Shown here: positions 15,213-17,004 of the stretch, one piece after another | Layout of the letters: each line of letters opens with the position of its first letter | Numbering within the stretch: the stretch's first letter is position 1 | Assembly (NCBI GenBank): GCA_039024315.1 | Contig: JBCCQN010000178.1 | Location: forward strand, 1-17,004 | Reading direction: 5' to 3' | Length of the DNA stretch: 17,004 nt | Source: JBCAWW01 sp039024315 | GTDB taxonomy: Bacteria; Bacteroidota; Bacteroidia; J057 | The notes under the pieces: model-generated | Databases searched by the model: none | Told to the model about the DNA's origin: nothing | Seen by the model: the letters and a program-made list of their open reading frames with translations, nothing else | Translations under genes and position numbers: made by a program

Positions 15213-15584
15213 ATGAAACGAACGCTCTTTTTGGCAGCCTTCCTTTGTGTGGCGGTGCTTAGTCCAGCCCTTATGGGATTTATCAATCCGCAGGCTGAGC
15301 CGCGCCTTTATATCAATAGCCCAATCAAAAAAAGCACTCAAATTCAGCTAGCCTACGAGGTTACGACCCCGGGCTTTGTAGAACTGCACCTTTTTGATCC
15401 AGATCCGGATCCGGATGTACGCGGCGAACCCGAAAAGAAAATTTGGATCAAGGGCAAAGTAACCGACCGGATTGGCTTAGATTATATTGCCGTACCGCTT
15501 AAGCCTTTGGGCGCAGGTAAACGCTACAAGTACATTCTCAAGTACAAAGGCAAGGACTATAGCAGTTCATTTTATACGGATTGA
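15213..15584 (+). CDS. Small secreted protein of unknown function
   Basis: The product has 123 residues. The N-terminus MKRTLFLAAFLCVAVLSPALMGF is a hydrophobic export signal or anchor. The rest (about 95 residues) alternates short hydrophobic strands (QIQLAYEVTTPGFVELHLFD; YIAVPLKPLGAGKRYKYILKYKGKDYSSSFY), suggesting a single Ig- or fibronectin-like beta sandwich, similar in layout to T9SS or other cell-surface accessory domains but without a sorting motif. An acidic run DPDPDPD (residues 62-68) comes from a GATCCR hexamer repeat at 15396-15416. The gene follows waaA by 15 nt and is probably co-transcribed. I do not recognise the family. Confidence 0.7.
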   Translation: MKRTLFLAAFLCVAVLSPALMGFINPQAEPRLYINSPIKKSTQIQLAYEVTTPGFVELHLFDPDPDPDVRGEPEKKIWIKGKVTDRIGLDYIAVPLKPLGAGKRYKYILKYKGKDYSSSFYTD

Positions 15585-15639
15585 TATGCGACTCCTGCTC
15601 TTTATTTAAGGAGTGCCCAAAAGAAGCTAACGCATGTTA

Positions 15640-15660
15640 GGCAAATGGCCAAAATTTGCC
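15640..15660. promoter_or_regulatory. Candidate operator palindrome upstream of ilvE
   Basis: GGCAAAT at 15640-15646 and ATTTGCC at 15654-15660 are perfect inverted 7-bp half-sites around a 7-bp spacer. The centre-to-centre distance is 14 bp. The site covers the position where a -33 box should lie for the -7 element at 15671, so a bound regulator would interfere with or replace polymerase contacts. A chance palindrome or weak RNA hairpin is possible. Confidence 0.35.
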
Positions 15661-15670
15661 ATAATTTACG

Positions 15671-15678
15671 TATCTTTG
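15671..15678 (+). promoter_or_regulatory. Bacteroidota -7 box for ilvE
   Basis: TATCTTTG is a full match to TAnnTTTG. The expected start of transcription near 15685 gives a leader of about 25 nt before the ATG at 15711. The sequence TATCTTTGTG is identical to that at the sugar operon promoter. No good -33 TTG is seen at 19-21 nt, and the palindrome occupies that region. Confidence 0.55.
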
Positions 15679-15710
15679 TGCCCTAAATTTTCGCCCCCTA
15701 ATATTATGAT

Positions 15711-16784
15711 ATGATGCAAAACACGATGACATCTTCTATAAAAGTCAACCCAGTTGCCGCTTCTCGCTTGCCAGAGGTTGACATGGACAATGTGCCATTT
15801 GGTCGCGTATTTTCGGATCACATGCTAGTTGCTCGTTACGATAACGGTCAGTGGCAGCAGGCTGAAATTACGCCTTATCAAGCCATTCCTGTTCATCCTT
15901 CTATATCTGCCCTGAACTATGGTCAGTCTATTTTTGAAGGGATGAAAGCGCATAGGAGTCCAGAAGGTGATGTCATGCTGTTTCGCCCCGAGGAGAATTT
16001 CAAGCGCCTCAATTACTCTGCAGCCCGTATGTGCATGCCACAGGTGCCAGAAGAGATATTTTTGGACGGACTAAAGCAATTGATCGCTTTGGATCGTGAT
16101 TGGGTACCGACCCAAGAGCAAGGTTCTCTCTATATCCGTCCGCTTTATTTTGCAACGGACGAGTACATCGGCGTCAAAGCTTCTGAAAGCTATATGCTCT
16201 GCATTTTTACGGGCCCGGTGGGACCTTATTATCCAGAGCCTGTAAGTCTTTTGGTCAGTCCTGAGTTTGTCAGAGCTACTATTGGAGGTACGGGTAGCGC
16301 CAAAGTCGCGGGCAACTATGGTGCCGCAATGTACCCTGACAAACTAGCCAAAGATCGGGGTTACAATAACGTACTTTGGTTAGACGCCAAAGAGAGTACT
16401 TATATCGAGGAATGCGGTACGATGAACATCTTCTTCGTGATTGATGGTGTGGTCGTTACGCCTAATCTTACTGGCACCATTTTGCAAGGCATCACGCGCG
16501 CTAGTCTCATCCAACTGCTCAAGAGCAATGGCTATAGGATCGAAGAGCGTCCAGTTTCTATTTACGAAATTCAAGCCGCTCACCGCGAAGGGCGCCTTCA
16601 AGAAGCCTTTGGGGCAGGCACTGCTGCTACAGTTTCTCATATCGCTCGCATCGGCTTCAATGGCTACGATATGGTGCTTCCTCCTGTCGAAGGCCGTAAG
16701 CTAAGCAAGTGGGTAGGCAAGCGTCTCGCCGACATCAAGTTTGGTACTGGTGATGATACTTTTGGCTGGACAGTCAAAGTGTAA
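15711..16784 (+). CDS. ilvE: Branched-chain amino acid aminotransferase
   Basis: The product has 357 residues, the length of the larger BCAT form (fold type IV PLP enzymes). Motifs are HPSISALNYGQSIFEGMKAHR, LFRPEENFKRLNYSAARMCMP, SLYIRPLYFATDEYIGVKAS, GGTGSAKVAGNYGAA with PLP lysine 198, DAKESTYIEECGTMNIFFV, LTGTILQGITRASLI and AFGAGTAATVSHI. The enzyme reversibly exchanges the amino group between glutamate and the keto acids of leucine, isoleucine and valine in the cytoplasm. It has its own promoter candidate and stands apart from the envelope genes. Starts at 15714 and 15726 are also possible; 15711 is the furthest upstream of three closely spaced ATGs. Confidence 0.96.
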   Translation: MMQNTMTSSIKVNPVAASRLPEVDMDNVPFGRVFSDHMLVARYDNGQWQQAEITPYQAIPVHPSISALNYGQSIFEGMKAHRSPEGDVMLFRPEENFKRLNYSAARMCMPQVPEEIFLDGLKQLIALDRDWVPTQEQGSLYIRPLYFATDEYIGVKASESYMLCIFTGPVGPYYPEPVSLLVSPEFVRATIGGTGSAKVAGNYGAAMYPDKLAKDRGYNNVLWLDAKESTYIEECGTMNIFFVIDGVVVTPNLTGTILQGITRASLIQLLKSNGYRIEERPVSIYEIQAAHREGRLQEAFGAGTAATVSHIARIGFNGYDMVLPPVEGRKLSKWVGKRLADIKFGTGDDTFGWTVKV

Positions 16785-16787
16785 TTG

Positions 16788-16822
16788 AGTACGGAGTAAA
16801 AAGTATATAGTACAGAGAAGAA
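16788..16822 (+). repeat. Heptanucleotide tandem repeat after ilvE
   Basis: Four consecutive 7-mers begin AGTA (AGTACGG, AGTAAAA, AGTATAT, AGTACAG), followed by a degenerate fifth (AGAAGAA). The array begins three bases after the ilvE stop codon. Phase is exact through all units, which is unlikely by chance. The remaining sequence to the window end (16823-17004) holds no gene that I can support, only a weak 6-bp inverted repeat at 16873-16890. Confidence 0.6.
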
Positions 16823-17004
16823 GGGTCTTGTTGGACCACATCACCCCACTTTCTTAAGTCTTAATACTCGACTTTTGCATTATCGCAAAACGATCTGATT
16901 GATAGCTATTTATTGTCTAGTTATTTGACATATCGGAATACAAATCCCTAGGGAGCCGCCTTGTGCGTTCCCCTTCCTGGCAAAAGCTATGCTGATCAGC
17001 TCAG

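Noticed and set aside
16873..16890. TTTTGC...GCAAAA hairpin after ilvE as a terminator
   Set aside because: The stem is only 6 bp, AT-rich, and is not followed by a U-run on either strand.
16823..17004. tRNA or small gene at the right edge of the window
   Set aside because: No cloverleaf arms, T-loop consensus or start codon with a sustained frame could be identified. The sequence is probably the leader of a gene beyond the edge.

Overview
The window looks like chromosomal DNA of a Bacteroidota species, possibly near Saprospiria. The evidence is a Bacteroidota-style topoisomerase IV A subunit, lipoproteins and small outer-membrane proteins with N-terminal signals, almost no Shine-Dalgarno sequences, and several promoter-like TAnnTTTG (-7) boxes. 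I see no tRNA, rRNA, CRISPR array, transposase or phage gene. The genes are mostly core or cell-envelope functions.

Layout. (1) 1-3991, plus strand: the 3' part of parC (cut by the window edge), a TPR-like lipoprotein with its own promoter candidate, then a tightly linked pair made of a DUF4397-like lipoprotein and a small outer-membrane-type protein. (2) 4220-11891, minus strand: a six-gene cluster, read as DegT-family sugar aminotransferase, ugd, UDP-glucuronate decarboxylase (uxs), rfbC, rfbA, yfhO-like membrane protein. A TATCTTTG box precedes it and an intrinsic terminator follows it. (3) 12081-12836, plus: a small outer-membrane-type protein. (4) 12922-13881, minus: a lipoprotein polysaccharide deacetylase, divergent from (5) 13899-15584, plus: waaA (Kdo transferase) and a small secreted protein. 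(6) 15711-16784, plus: ilvE, with a -7 box and a palindrome upstream. The last 220 bases hold a heptanucleotide repeat and no gene that I can see.

How the genes work together. The minus-strand cluster makes activated sugars for surface polysaccharide or LPS. Ugd and UXS convert UDP-glucose to UDP-glucuronate and then UDP-xylose. RfbA and RfbC are two of the four dTDP-rhamnose enzymes; rfbB and rfbD are not in this window. The aminotransferase points to an amino sugar. The YfhO-like protein is a polytopic membrane protein probably involved in envelope glycosylation. WaaA (lipid A-Kdo core) and the deacetylase fit the same envelope theme.

The least expected signal is non-coding. Both convergent gene junctions (3992-4219 and 12837-12921) hold an element bounded by the same pair of about 22-bp inverted arms, in opposite orientations. 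A 19-bp exact copy of one arm lies inside the waaA reading frame. This looks like a dispersed REP/BIME- or MITE-like family. I see no clear new multi-gene defence or metabolic system.
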